Positions 55,436-64,000 of a stretch of DNA of 64,000 bases are shown one piece after another. The stretch is from Dermacentor variabilis (lineage: Eukaryota; Arthropoda; Arachnida; Ixodida; Ixodidae): positions 187,604,067 to 187,668,066 of the forward strand of contig NC_134569.1 of assembly GCF_050947875.1 (NCBI RefSeq), read 5' to 3'. Each line of letters opens with the position of its first letter. Position 1 is the stretch's first letter. The translations under genes and the position numbers were made by a program. The notes beneath the pieces were generated by a model. The model had not been told where the DNA came from. It ran no database searches and was given only the letters and a program-made list of their open reading frames with translations.

Positions 55436-55565
55436 CACGATCGAGCAGGGAGCGAGGACTAGCGGATGAACTTAGATTTTCGCAGAAATAAACGGGAGCT
55501 AGAAAAAACAGCGCTGTATCAAAAGCATACAGAGCCACACTAAAGAGTGCGGTTCTTATGATCAT

Positions 55566-56158
55566 GTGGTTCGGTTGTCATCACGACGGAACTTTTCGTG
55601 CCATTGGTCTTCAGTCGTAAAATAGTGCGCTAGCAGGCAGTGTTCCTCGGCGTATCTGGAAGCTTCAGACAGTGGCGTGTACGCGGATGGGTCACGTCGG
55701 CAGGGGAGAACCGTGCCAAGGGTGCTGGAAGGTTTGTGAACATATGCGAGGAACAATGAGGAAAAGCCAGTCGCATACGGTAAAACAAAGTCCTTGTTAG
55801 TGAGGTCGGACTCAATGTGTACGGATAGGATAGCGCTCAAAGTGCGATTGAATTGCTCAATCATGCCGTTAGTCTGCGGGTGATAGGCAGTAGTGGAAGA
55901 CACATCCTCTATCACGAGAAATTCCCCGGGCGCGCCATGGCGAAGTACGAGGTGTCGCAAAAGGAGCGACGCAAGGTCGCAGGCTGTGGCGGATGGTAGG
56001 GCAGCTGTTTCTGCATAACACGTCAGGTGGTCTACGGTAAGAACAGCCCAGCGGGGGTGCGGGATTGGCTGTAAGGGACCACAAGGGCGGCAAATAGGAG
56101 AGTCACTTACACTTTTATTGGCAAATGAGCTGATGTACTTCTGCAGAAAACAGTGCAT
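55566..56158 (-). pseudogene. G5 integrase core
   Basis: Open for 198 codons: AVLTVDHLTCYAETAALPSA (first Asp block), LVLRHGAPGEFLVIEDV (second Asp, shifted), TTAYHPQTNGMIEQFNRTLS (the Glu), then VLPYATGFSSLFL and the linker to DDNRTT, where the LINE cuts in. The upstream zinc-binding end is damaged by the inverted repeat at 56103-56183. Confidence 0.85.
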
Positions 56159-57412
56159 CCCATACCAATAAAAGTGTAAGTGAAGACTGGTGTACGTTTT
56201 TAAGAGGCCAGCGTGGGCTCATTGTAGATCTGCATGGAAAGCTGAGGAAACATCGGCGCGGAGGTGGCGAGGGATGACGAACAACCCCTTGTGACCATTG
56301 GAAGCGTATAGTTGCGGCGATATAGGAGTCCATCCCGTCCCGCAAAGTGAGAAGCTTGACAGCGGAGAGAACGTAAGGGCGAGTCGCCGAGATGTCCGAT
56401 AAGCAATCCAAAAAGAGCCGCAATCCACGGATCATTACGCTGCTCCACCGCCATATTGATGAGCTCTGGTTATGAAATCACCGAGTCAATGGCAGAAAGG
56501 CAAATCGTGTCACTAGCCATGGGGGAGCGAGACAGAGCTTCTGCGTAGGTGCGTTTGTTGCCCGACCAATAGACAACGCGCATGTCGATGTCTTGTAACC
56601 GAATGATCCAGCTGGCGAGGCGGCCTGATGGGTCTTTCAATGTCGACAGCCAACATAGGGCGTGATCGTCGGTAAAGTCATTGAAGGGAGGGCCGCGCAG
56701 GCATGGTAGAAATTTTCCATGGCCAAACTGTAGCTAAGCACTCCTTTCAGTTACGCAGTAATTAGATTTGGCCTTGGTTATTGTTGTGCTGGCGTAGGCT
56801 ACTACGTATTCGCCGTATCAACTTTTGCGCTCAGCGATCACAGCACCACGTCCAACACTGCTGACGCCCGTGCGAACTTCAGTGGGAGCCATGGCATCAA
56901 ATTGGCGCAGTACGTGCGGCGTTGTCAGCCGATGGTGAAATGTTGTAATCGCGTCGTCACAAGCTCGGTGGGGACCAGGTAGAAAGGGCGGTGTCACCTC
57001 GCAGAAGTTGAGTTAACAAAGCAAAAGTAGGAACAAAATTTCTGATAAAACTGCGAAAGTATGAACAGAGCACGATGAAGCTTCGAAGTTTCTTCAGGGT
57101 CGTTGGTTTCGGGATATCGGTCCCAGCGAGAAGTGTATAAGAATCGAATAAAACGCTGCCTTTGGAAACCACGGGTCCGAGTATCGTTACTTGCTTGTCC
57201 CGAAAGCGACATTTCTTTATGTTGTGTTGGAGGCCTGCGTTAGTCAAGCACTGTGAGACCTGCTCGAGACGGCACAGATGAAAACGGAAGTCAGGGGACA
57301 AGACGACAACGTCATCAAGGTAACATAAGCATGCCTTCGATTTTAGAGCACAAATGATATTTCCCATCATCCGTTCAAAAGTAGCAGAATTATAGCAAAG
57401 ACCAAGCGGCAT
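56159..57412 (-). pseudogene. G5 RT second half, RNase H and start of integrase
   Basis: 57412-56957: MPLGLCYNSATFERMMGNII, ACLCYLDDVVVLSP (intact Y-L-D-D), the connection (RFRDKQVTILGPVVSK) and FIVLCSYFRSFIRN. Then broken RNase H around 56900-56600 ([11 protein letters not shown] and [19 protein letters not shown]) and the integrase lead 56454-56200 (NDPWIAALFGLL, DGLLYRRNYTL), ending FYWYGM at 56165. Frames change several times. Confidence 0.85.
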
Positions 57413-58661
57413 AATGTTAAATTCACACAGGCCGTCTGGTGTTACAGAAGCTCATTTTGGGTGATCGGCTGCTACCATGCCACTTTCCAATAGCCGCAAC
57501 GTAAGTCGAGTGAGGAAAAGCGCTCCGCGCCTTGCAAAGAATCGAGGGCGTCTTCAATGCGCGGCAAAGGATAGACGTATCTAGGCGTTATCCTGTTAAG
57601 GCAGCGATAGTCTACGCTAAACCGGATGGATACATCCCTTTTCTTCACAAGGACTACAAGGGACGCCGAGGGACTATATGAAGGCTGAACAACTCCGCAC
57701 TGAAGTATATTGCTGGCTTGGTCTTCAATACCACGGGGTTCTGTGGGTGGCACGCGATAAGGTCGCTGGGGCCGCGAAGTATGGGCACCCGTAACGACCC
57801 CGTGATACACCGCCGATGTGGGGCCCAAAGTCGCTTGTTTGCAACCGAACGTAGAGGAGCACTTGCGAAGCACGTTGAGAAGCTGGGAACGTTGTGCGAG
57901 GCTCAGGTTGGTACCCATATAACTGTCGAAGACGTGCAGCCGAGGCGGCTACAAGCCAATGTACTGATCTCGAAGCCGGTGCGACCAAGAGGGACGTCGA
58001 AGATGGTCGTAGAGTCGATGCGCTCAAGAAGTCCAAACACTCACCACAGTGCAAGGTGAGAGGCAAGGCATAATCGTTGGAGACAAGCATATCAGTGGAG
58101 CTCCCGTTCATAGTGATGACAGCGAAGGGAAGAGAACATCGTCGATGAACAAAAATTGGCGACGTTGTAAAAAGAGGAGTGGTATCTATAACGCCCTTGG
58201 AGCAGGGAGTTGAAATAACAGATGAGTGCGGAGGTATCGTAGAGTCGTCAGCAACAAGAAGCTTGGCAACGGAATTAGCATCATCAATTTGGGCGTTAGG
58301 AACTGGAAAGAATTCGACTTCAGTGCAGGAACAGTCAATGACGGCCTTGTGATAAGAAAGGAAGTCCCGCCCCAAGACATTGTCGCAAAACAATTTACAC
58401 AGAACAGCCAATTCGACTGTGTATGACAGTTCTTGAATCGTGATGCGGGTAGTGCATGCAGCAACAGTGGTAATGTGCTGTGGGCTTGCTGTACACGGCG
58501 ACAGGGCGGACAAGGGTGTCATCATTTTGGAGCGAGCGATAAAGTCCTTTGCTAATTGCACAAACGGCTGCTCCTGTATCGACTAGCGCATGTGCAACAA
58601 TTCCATCTACAGATACTTCAATAACCTTCGTCGGAGAATAGCGAGACGTTGTGCTGTTCAA
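57413..58661 (-). pseudogene. G5 protease and RT first half
   Basis: Protease at 58661-58395 has an intact active site HALVDTGAAVCAIS. After a shift, ITIQELSYTVELAV and NVLGRDFLSYHKAVID close the domain. The RT lead (58300-57750) continues to the frame at 57918-57472: LAQRSQLLNVLRKC, PQRPYRVPPTEPRGIEDQ, NILQCGVVQPSYSPSASLV, RIEDALDSLQGAERFSSLDL. Order and wording are those of G4, so the two are relatives. Confidence 0.88.
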
Positions 58662-58801
58662 CGCAGACGCAGACGTAGGGTGACGAAGGTTGGTCAGCTT
58701 GGGGAAGGCATGAGTGACGGCGACAGAACCATGTCAAATAAACAGGGATGCCCCGATATAAGCATATTTGGTGGTTGTCGGGACTGCGCCATTGTCCAGT
58801 G

Positions 58802-59040
58802 TTAGCTGGTAGCCTGGTTGCAAACGCGGTCGGACGTTAGTACAGCGGGCTGTGGTGGTAAGAACGTCTGTGGCACAGTCCGCGCTACAAGTTCAGCGTA
58901 TGTCATAAGTACAGACGCCGGCGGGAGTGCACGCGGGGTCTGAATAGCCTCCCAGACTTGCTCCTTTATCAAATGTCGAAGGTTTGGAGCCAAATATGTC
59001 TCAGAGGTTGGAGCGGCAGTGTGTATAAACAGCTGCCGAC
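58802..59040 (-). pseudogene. G5 gag C-terminal part, cut by LINE I2
   Basis: Minus-strand EVGRQLFIHTAA, TYLAPNLRHLIKEQVWEAIQ and VLMTYAELVARTV: the spacer region of gag seen at the same place in G4 (TQIKDFVREEVSRQL). It stops where the GGAT repeat of LINE I2 begins (59053), so the rest of gag and the 5' LTR lie right of the window. No zinc knuckle is readable between here and the protease. Confidence 0.65.
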
Positions 59041-59052
59041 CGACTTCGGTAG

Positions 59053-59070
59053 GGATGGATGGATGGATGG
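59053..59070 (-). repeat. GGAT tail of LINE I2
   Basis: GGATGGATGGATGGATGGA on the plus strand at the 3' terminus of the LINE, next to a short 3' UTR (TAACTTTATAGAAAGGTCC). Short repeats of this kind replace a poly(A) tail in many I-group LINEs. Confidence 0.75.
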
Positions 59071-59126
59071 AGTAACTTTATAGAAAGGTCCTGCGAGCTA
59101 CGGGGCGCAAGGTCCCATAGAGCGGG

Positions 59127-60545
59127 CTACTCCCACATTGGGACCGGGAGTTGTAACTCCCTGGCCGCATCGTGGGCTCGCTTGACGGCCCAGAGCTGCT
59201 CCACCAGGTCCGTGCTGCGTAATGCGTCTTGTAGCCTGGCGGAGTCTTGATCACTGTTTGCGTGGGTCCGACCACACGGCCAGAGCAAGTGATGTACGTC
59301 TAGTGTGCTATGGCAATTTTCGCAATATGATGTTTTGTATAGGTCAGGCATGTAGTGGTGTAGTCTGTTCTGCGTGGGGTACGTATTTGTTTGAAGCATT
59401 CTGAACGTCAGGGCTTGAGGCCTGGTGAGCTTATTGTGAGGTGTGCTGTATATTCTGCGGTCTAGATAAAAGTGCTTTATGATCTCGTTATATGTGGAGG
59501 GAGGGTCCCGATTCTCGCTGGGATGGTCACGACCAGAATAGGGGGCGTCGCGGAAGGTTAGGTCTCGCGCGCTCCTGTGAGCCATCTCATTGAGATTGCG
59601 AGGGGCGTCCTCGATCTCTCCGAGGTGTGCCGGGAACCAGCAGATGGTGTGATGCTGCAGCGGTGCGGATCTATTGATTATTTGTAGTGCTTGTCTTGCA
59701 ACTGCTCCTTTCTGAAAGGCTTTGACGGCCGAGAGTGAATCGCTGTAGACGTGGGTGGTGGTCGGGTCGGTGAGCGCGAGTGCGATGGCAACCTGTTCTG
59801 CTATCTCGGACTTGTGGGTCTTGACTGTGAGAGCGTTTCTCACTTGACCTTGCTTATTGATCGTGGTGGCAACGAAGGCCTTCCTGGTTGGGTACTGTGC
59901 CGCGTCAACGAAACAGGCTAGGATCTTCTTATCACGTATTTCGCGCAGGATGAACGATCCGCGTGCCAGCCTTCTGGGTTGATGGTGCGCGGGGTTCATG
60001 TTCCGCGGCAATGGGCGAACCGTGTAAAAGTTGCGTGTGTCCGTCGGAACGCTTTGATATAGATTCTCGATTACTGTGGTGTCATGACCTAGTTTGGCTA
60101 GGATGTCTCTACCCGGTTTGGTTCCAGAGAGTCTTGTCCATTGAGCCCGTTCTTGAGCTTCGGCGATTTCTTCAAGTGTGTTGTGTACCCCCAGTTGCAG
60201 CAGGAGCTCTGTCTCGGTGTTCTTGGGGATTCCCAGCGCTAGTTTGACTAGCTTCCTCAGTTGTACATTGAGTTTGTCCTTCTCCGCTTTCTTCCATCTG
60301 TGCATGGTCGCCTCGTAGGTGAAGTGGCGTAGCGCAAAGGCGTGTGTTAGCTTGAGAAGATTTTCTTCCTTAAGGCCGTGTTGTCTGTTGGCTACGCGTC
60401 GTATGAGATTCAATGCATTATTCGACTTTGTCACGATCTTCTCCACTGTAGCGGCGTTAGAGCCGTTGCTTTCAATGAACATCCCAAGGACACTGATTTT
60501 GCTGACGTGTGGAATGGTTCCTCCGTCTTTTGTTCTGAGAGTAAT
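59127..60545 (-). pseudogene. LINE I2 ORF2: post-palm region, RNase H, C-terminal zinc motif
   Basis: Open for 451 codons from the internal Met at 60482. It begins with VITLRTKDGGTIPH and ISVLGMFIESNG (post-YADD), the KITRLIRRVAN-like thumb, LRHFTYEATMHRW and LVKLALGIPKNTE. RNase H starts near 59930 (ILACFVDAAQY) and has TVKTHKSEIAEQVAIALAL and THVYSDSLSAVKAF (catalytic Asp). It ends with YKTSYCENCHSTLDVHHLLW and QLWAVKRAHDAA, a C-x2-C-x7-H-type motif. In frame with the ORF2 start; a shift near 60545 separates it from the YADD block. Confidence 0.88.
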
Positions 60546-61577
60546 GACGTGTGTGTCTGATTTCGTTCTTTGGTTTGGGACCGCTCCTCGATGGTTTGTA
60601 GACGAGGAGGTCCGACTTCGCAGGCGAACATCGCAGGCCGGTGGGAGCGAGGTATTCCTCGATCACGTCGATCGCTTCCTGCAGAGCGCTTTCAATTGAT
60701 CCCAGGCTACCTCCGGGGACCCAGAGCGTTACGTCATCGGCGTATATCGTGTATTTGACGTACTCAATTTGATCCAGTTTCTTGCCTAGGCAGGCTAGCG
60801 CAAGGTTAAAAGCGTCGGAGAGATGACAGAACCTTGCGGGGTGCCCCTGCCTCCGAGTTTGTATTTCTGGGACTTGATTTCCCCTAGACGGAGGGTGGCC
60901 GTTCTGTCGCTCAGGAACGATTTTGTATAAGCGTAGAGTCTCGTGCCGAGGTCGAGGTTGGAGATCGTGTCGAGTATGTAGTCGTGTGACAAATTATCGA
61001 ATGCCTTTTCGAGGTCTAGCCCTAGGATTACTCTCGCGTCTCTCGTGTCTGCGTCAATGACCTGATGCTTGAGGAGCTTCATGGCGTCTTGGGTGGATAG
61101 CCCGGGTCTAAAGCCGATCATTGCTGCGGGGTAGACATCTTTATCTTCGAGATGTTTCGAGAGCCTGTTTAGGACCGCGTGCTCGGCTACCTTGCCGACG
61201 CAAGACGTCAGCGAGATAGGTCTGAAGTTATTGATGTTGGGCGCCTTGCCAGGCTTTGGGATGAGCACGATAAGGGCCGTTTTCCAGTCTTCTGGTAGTG
61301 CTCCATTCCTCCAGATTTTGTTGATTTCCTCTGTGAGGGTTTCGATTGAGGTTTCGTCGAGGTTTCTAAGTGCCTTGTTAGTTACGCCATCCGGCCCCGG
61401 CGCTGACTTGCTGTTTAGGTTCTGAAGCGCCGTGCGTATCTCTTCGGTTGAGAAGTCCCGATCAAACTCTGGGTTGAATTTGCCGCGATAGGCATCGGTG
61501 GTCGTGCCTCTAGCATTTTTGGCCAGCGGGAGGTACTTGTCGGCAAGACGGTCAATGAGCTCATTTTCCGTAGTAAT
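60545..61577 (-). pseudogene. LINE I2 ORF2: RT
   Basis: From the in-frame stop at 61578: KSAPGPDGVTNKALRNLDE, LIVLIPKPGKAPNINNFRP and SLTSCVGKVAEHAVLNRLSK, MIGFRPGLSTQDAM, VILGLDLEKAFDNLSHDYIL (first Asp), GRGTPQGSVISPTL. A one-base deletion in a T-run near 60812 shifts the frame at L-F-N; the new frame then gives YTIYADDVTLWVPGG (intact Y-A-D-D) and SPAKSDLLVYKPSR up to the second shift near 60545. Confidence 0.9.
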
Positions 61578-62720
61578 TTAGAGTTCCTCGTGCATGATCT
61601 TGTTCAGCGTACGACCCTGGTCCGCTTTGGTTTTGGTTCTATCTAAAAGATGTTTGAGCAGGTGCCACGTCGTCCCGCTGTTGATGCGGCCGTCCGCGGC
61701 GTCGCACACCTCGTTCCATTGCTGGTTAGATAGTTGCGTGCAATATTCTGCAATCAGCCGGTTGAGGGAAGAAATTCTTTTCCTGAGCCGTCGATTGTGT
61801 CTTTGTTCTTTCCATCTCCTGGTGAGCGATTGTTTGGCTTCGAGCATGTGGGCCAGTCGGCTGTCCATGCTTTGAACGGGAAGGTCTGTCTCTATTTCCT
61901 TCGTGGCCGCCTTAATGTCGGCCTTTAGTTGCGACGTCCATTGTTCCATTGATTCTTTGCCTGTTCGGCGTTCGTGTCTGAACTCGCGGAACTTGTCCCA
62001 GTCGACGTACGTCATTTTTCTGGGTCCTCTGGATGGGGTGTCAATTGTTGTCTCGACAATGTGATGATCGCTGCCCAGATCCTCGAAGAGGTTGTTCCAC
62101 TGATAGTGTGGAACGTTGCGGACGAAAGTGAGATCTGGCGTTGTGTCGCGGTTGACCGAGTTACCCGTTCTTGTGGGGTACTCGGCGTTCGTGATGAGCG
62201 TTAGGTCAAGTTCATCGGCGTCGTTTAGCAAGTCCTTGCCTTTGGCTCTGCTGGCGACGTATCCCCAGGCCGTGTTAGGGGCGTTGAAGTCCCCGGCCAC
62301 GATCACGGGGTTGTTGCCGGCACGGTTGCGGGCGAGCTGGAATATTTGCTTAAATTTTTGTGCTCTGTGCTTGGGGCTGCTGTAAACGTTTAGGATGAAT
62401 ATGCTCTTGGCGTTCTTGGCTCTAGGGAAGACTTCCGTGAGAATGAATTCGCAATTGCTGCGGTTGCGATTAATGTTGTGTGTCGTGTGGGCTAGCTTGT
62501 TGCTGACCAACGTGGCGATACCTCTACATTTGTGTTGCGGTGTCGTTGTGGTCACGTCATAGCCGGGTAGCGAGGGTGTAGCGCTATTTGTCTCTTGTAG
62601 GAGAATGACTTGGGGTTTGTCTTTTTTGGTTCGAATGTATTGTTGCAGGGGGGCCTTTTTACGGACGTAGCCCCTACAATTCCATTGCCAAAGGCGAAAC
62701 GTTTCAGTTTGCACAGCCAT
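61578..62720 (-). pseudogene. LINE I2 ORF2: AP endonuclease
   Basis: 380 open codons from MAVQTETFRLWQWNCRGYVR. All key blocks are intact: N-C-R-G (Asn), VILLQETNS (Glu), FILNVYSSPKH, VIVAGDFNAPNTAWG (Asp, Asn), TPDLTFVRN, EDLGSDHHIVET (S-D-H). The C-part is a basic linker (RRWKEQRHNRRLRKRI) to the TAA at 61578, which falls between HEEL and ITTENELID and is the only stop in this segment. Acts as the nicking enzyme for target-primed reverse transcription. Confidence 0.9.
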
Positions 62721-64000
62721 CTTTGTTGTTGGCGTTGGGTGGCCTTTGTGAGGCCACGTTGTTGCTATGTCTATCGAGCGACAACGCCCGAGGTAGCTTG
62801 GTGATAGTAGGCTGTGACGTCACAGACGGGTGGTCTGCCATTTCTAGCGCGTTGAGCCTTGCACCATGGATGTTGATCGTCTCCATCATGTGGTTCATCT
62901 GTAGCGTTATCCTGTCGTAACCTTCCTTGAGGGTCCCTACTGTCGTCGCAAGTTTGTCTTGCCCTTCCTTTAGTGACGCGATGGTAGTTGCAAGCCCGCT
63001 GAGCAGCTGCCTGATTTCTCTAATGTCGCTGTCCGTGCTCGATGGATGTGTGTTTGTCACGGCTTTTCTCTTATGCGGATTGCGCGTGGATTCCGCGACC
63101 GGTACTTCCAATACCATGGGTTCTGATGTGACTTCGGTTTGATTAGAGTTGGGGGGTGGTGGCGTTTTGAGATGTCTGATTTCCTCGACAAGTTGTGTGA
63201 TGGTTTGCCTTAACTCTTTGTTTTCATGTTCTAGTCTTTTAATTGTATTTGCTATTTCTACTTGCTCTGGCCGTGCCATCGGACTCACCTGGCTGGCGGC
63301 CTGCTGTTGGTGCTGCTGTTCTTGTCGCTCATGTTGTTGGTGCTGCTGAACTCGTTGGGCCCACGTCAACCGGTCATCACCGCCAACTCGTGGGCTGGGG
63401 GCGAATCGTATCCTTGACGAGGATCGCTGGCTCGGGTTCCTGGAGCGTCCTCGCGATCGTGACGACAGGCGACCGCGGTTCCTCGATCTCGAGCGGCCCC
63501 GCTCGCCGGACAAGCGAGCATCTGCGTTGGCGGCCACATTGTCGTTGATGGCGCTACTCTCGGCGTCCTTGAGCGGCGGGAAGTCGTGCTGACTCAGGGC
63601 GATTGGCCCTGATCTCGTGGTGCTTTTGCTTGCATTTGCTGCGATTTTTCTTTCAACTCGTCTTCTTCGGACGACGTAGGGGAGTTGGAAGCGGTTCTTG
63701 CATTCCTTGCTTGCCGTGACATGATTTCCCTCGCAGAGCGCACATTTGATCGAGGTGCACACATGATCTGCGTTAGGGTTAGCTAGTCCACAGCCTTTGC
63801 AAATTGCGTCGTCGGGCGAGGGGCATACGTCGGCACGATGGCCGAGTCTGCCGCACACATGGCACATGGCGATCTGCTTGCGGTAAAGGGAACACTTGAT
63901 CAGGGCGTTGTCGTATCTGACATAGTTCGGGACTCGAAAGCCGTCGAAGGCGATGATGACCGTGCCAGTTTCCTTGATTCTCTTTGCCGCCAGAGCGAGC
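62704..64000 (-). CDS. LINE I2 ORF1 (Gag-like), 5' end outside window
   Basis: Open from the right edge to the stop at 62704, at least 432 codons with no interruption. The N-side includes VIIAFDGFRVPNYVRYDN and RKQIAMCHVCGRLGHRADVC (C-x2-C-x4-H-x4-C), then CKGCGLANPNADHVC and CALCEGNHVTASKEC: three knuckles in a row. The next part is an arginine/serine-rich stretch (RGRSRSRNRGRLSSRSRGR) and a Q-rich tract, followed by a coiled-coil helix (IANTIKRLEHENKELRQTI) and a leucine/lysine-rich tail. An RNA-binding protein of the LINE particle. The true start is to the right of the window. Confidence 0.8.
   Translation of the reverse strand, partial: LALAAKRIKETGTVIIAFDGFRVPNYVRYDNALIKCSLYRKQIAMCHVCGRLGHRADVCPSPDDAICKGCGLANPNADHVCTSIKCALCEGNHVTASKECKNRFQLPYVVRRRRVERKIAANASKSTTRSGPIALSQHDFPPLKDAESSAINDNVAANADARLSGERGRSRSRNRGRLSSRSRGRSRNPSQRSSSRIRFAPSPRVGGDDRLTWAQRVQQHQQHERQEQQHQQQAASQVSPMARPEQVEIANTIKRLEHENKELRQTITQLVEEIRHLKTPPPPNSNQTEVTSEPMVLEVPVAESTRNPHKRKAVTNTHPSSTDSDIREIRQLLSGLATTIASLKEGQDKLATTVGTLKEGYDRITLQMNHMMETINIHGARLNALEMADHPSVTSQPTITKLPRALSLDRHSNNVASQRPPNANNKDGCAN

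Larger units (their letters stand above)
48479..55565 (-). mobile_element. I-group LINE I1, full-length, inserted in Gypsy G5
   Basis: Minus-strand LINE with 5' UTR (55565-55436), ORF1 with zinc knuckles, ORF2 with endonuclease, RT, RNase H and a C-terminal zinc motif, and a 3' UTR. About 5.3 kb without the 1.8 kb TTAA element inside it. Flanked by a GTGGT direct repeat that belongs to the Gypsy target. Stops and one frameshift region inactivate it. Confidence 0.88.
59041..64000 (-). mobile_element. I-group LINE I2, runs off right edge
   Basis: Minus-strand LINE with a (GGAT)n 3' tail (59053-59070), ORF2 and most of ORF1. ORF1 (stop at 62704) overlaps ORF2 (ATG at 62720) by 17 bases. Inserted in G5 gag; the 5' end is outside. 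Only one stop and two frameshifts are seen in ORF2, so it is younger than I1. Confidence 0.88.

Noticed and set aside
1..64000. Bacterial operon, prophage or toxin/defence island
   Set aside because: Low coding density, LTR/LINE/SINE content, poly(A)-like signals and splice-type sequence all indicate a eukaryotic genome.

Overview
This is eukaryotic, intron-type genomic DNA, not a bacterial or phage segment. Almost everything recognisable is transposable-element (TE) material, mostly broken. The mix is what I would expect of a large hard-tick (Ixodida) genome: short-LTR Ty3/Gypsy elements, RTE LINEs ending in (ATC)n, two I-group LINEs with RNase H, and tRNA-derived SINEs. The tick assignment rests on remembered resemblance of repeats, not on a search.

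Layout. 1-3.1 kb: a minus-strand Gypsy remnant (gag, protease, 5' LTR), another LTR-like piece at the left edge and a worn LINE tail. 3.3-9.05 kb: a complete but decayed plus-strand Gypsy (G2) with both LTRs, split inside RNase H by a 5'-truncated RTE LINE flanked by a ~16 bp target duplication. 10.5-15 kb: a complete decayed minus-strand Gypsy (G3), followed by a solo LTR (15.1-15.4 kb) of the family seen at 2.3-2.6 kb. 16.6-17.04 kb: RTE fragment with a 10 bp target duplication. 19.8-24 kb: plus-strand I-group LINE fossil carrying a tRNA-derived repeat. 24-27.1 kb: a 78-bp GC-rich tandem repeat, a ~1 kb terminal-inverted-repeat (TIR) element, two palindromic elements with tRNA-like cores, and another RTE insertion. 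27-31.8 kb: degenerate short-motif satellites with a SINE. 33.6-38.6 kb: an RTE fragment, a possible host promoter plus signal-peptide exon (34.7-34.9 kb), an inverted second copy of the ~1 kb TIR element, and a Tigger/pogo-like remnant. 39.5-44.7 kb: a nearly complete plus-strand Gypsy (G4). 44.7-47.8 kb: a 188 bp exact-register tandem duplication over a SINE, a foldback element and a second GC-rich tandem-repeat copy.

48.1-64 kb is a layered nest. A minus-strand Gypsy (G5) is split by a full-length I-group LINE (I1), which is itself split near the end of ORF2 by a 1.8 kb TTAA-flanked TIR element. G5 gag is split again by a second I-group LINE (I2) that runs off the right edge. Both inner insertions can be read through in frame when removed, so the order of events is secure.

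I found no intact host gene. The only host-gene candidate is the short exon at 34765-34878. No functional rRNA, tRNA, CRISPR or bacterial feature was seen. I found no convincing undescribed biological system. The best leads are the TIR element pair, the tRNA-core palindromes, the TTAA element with internal sub-repeats, and the isolated Tigger-type DNA-binding ORF.
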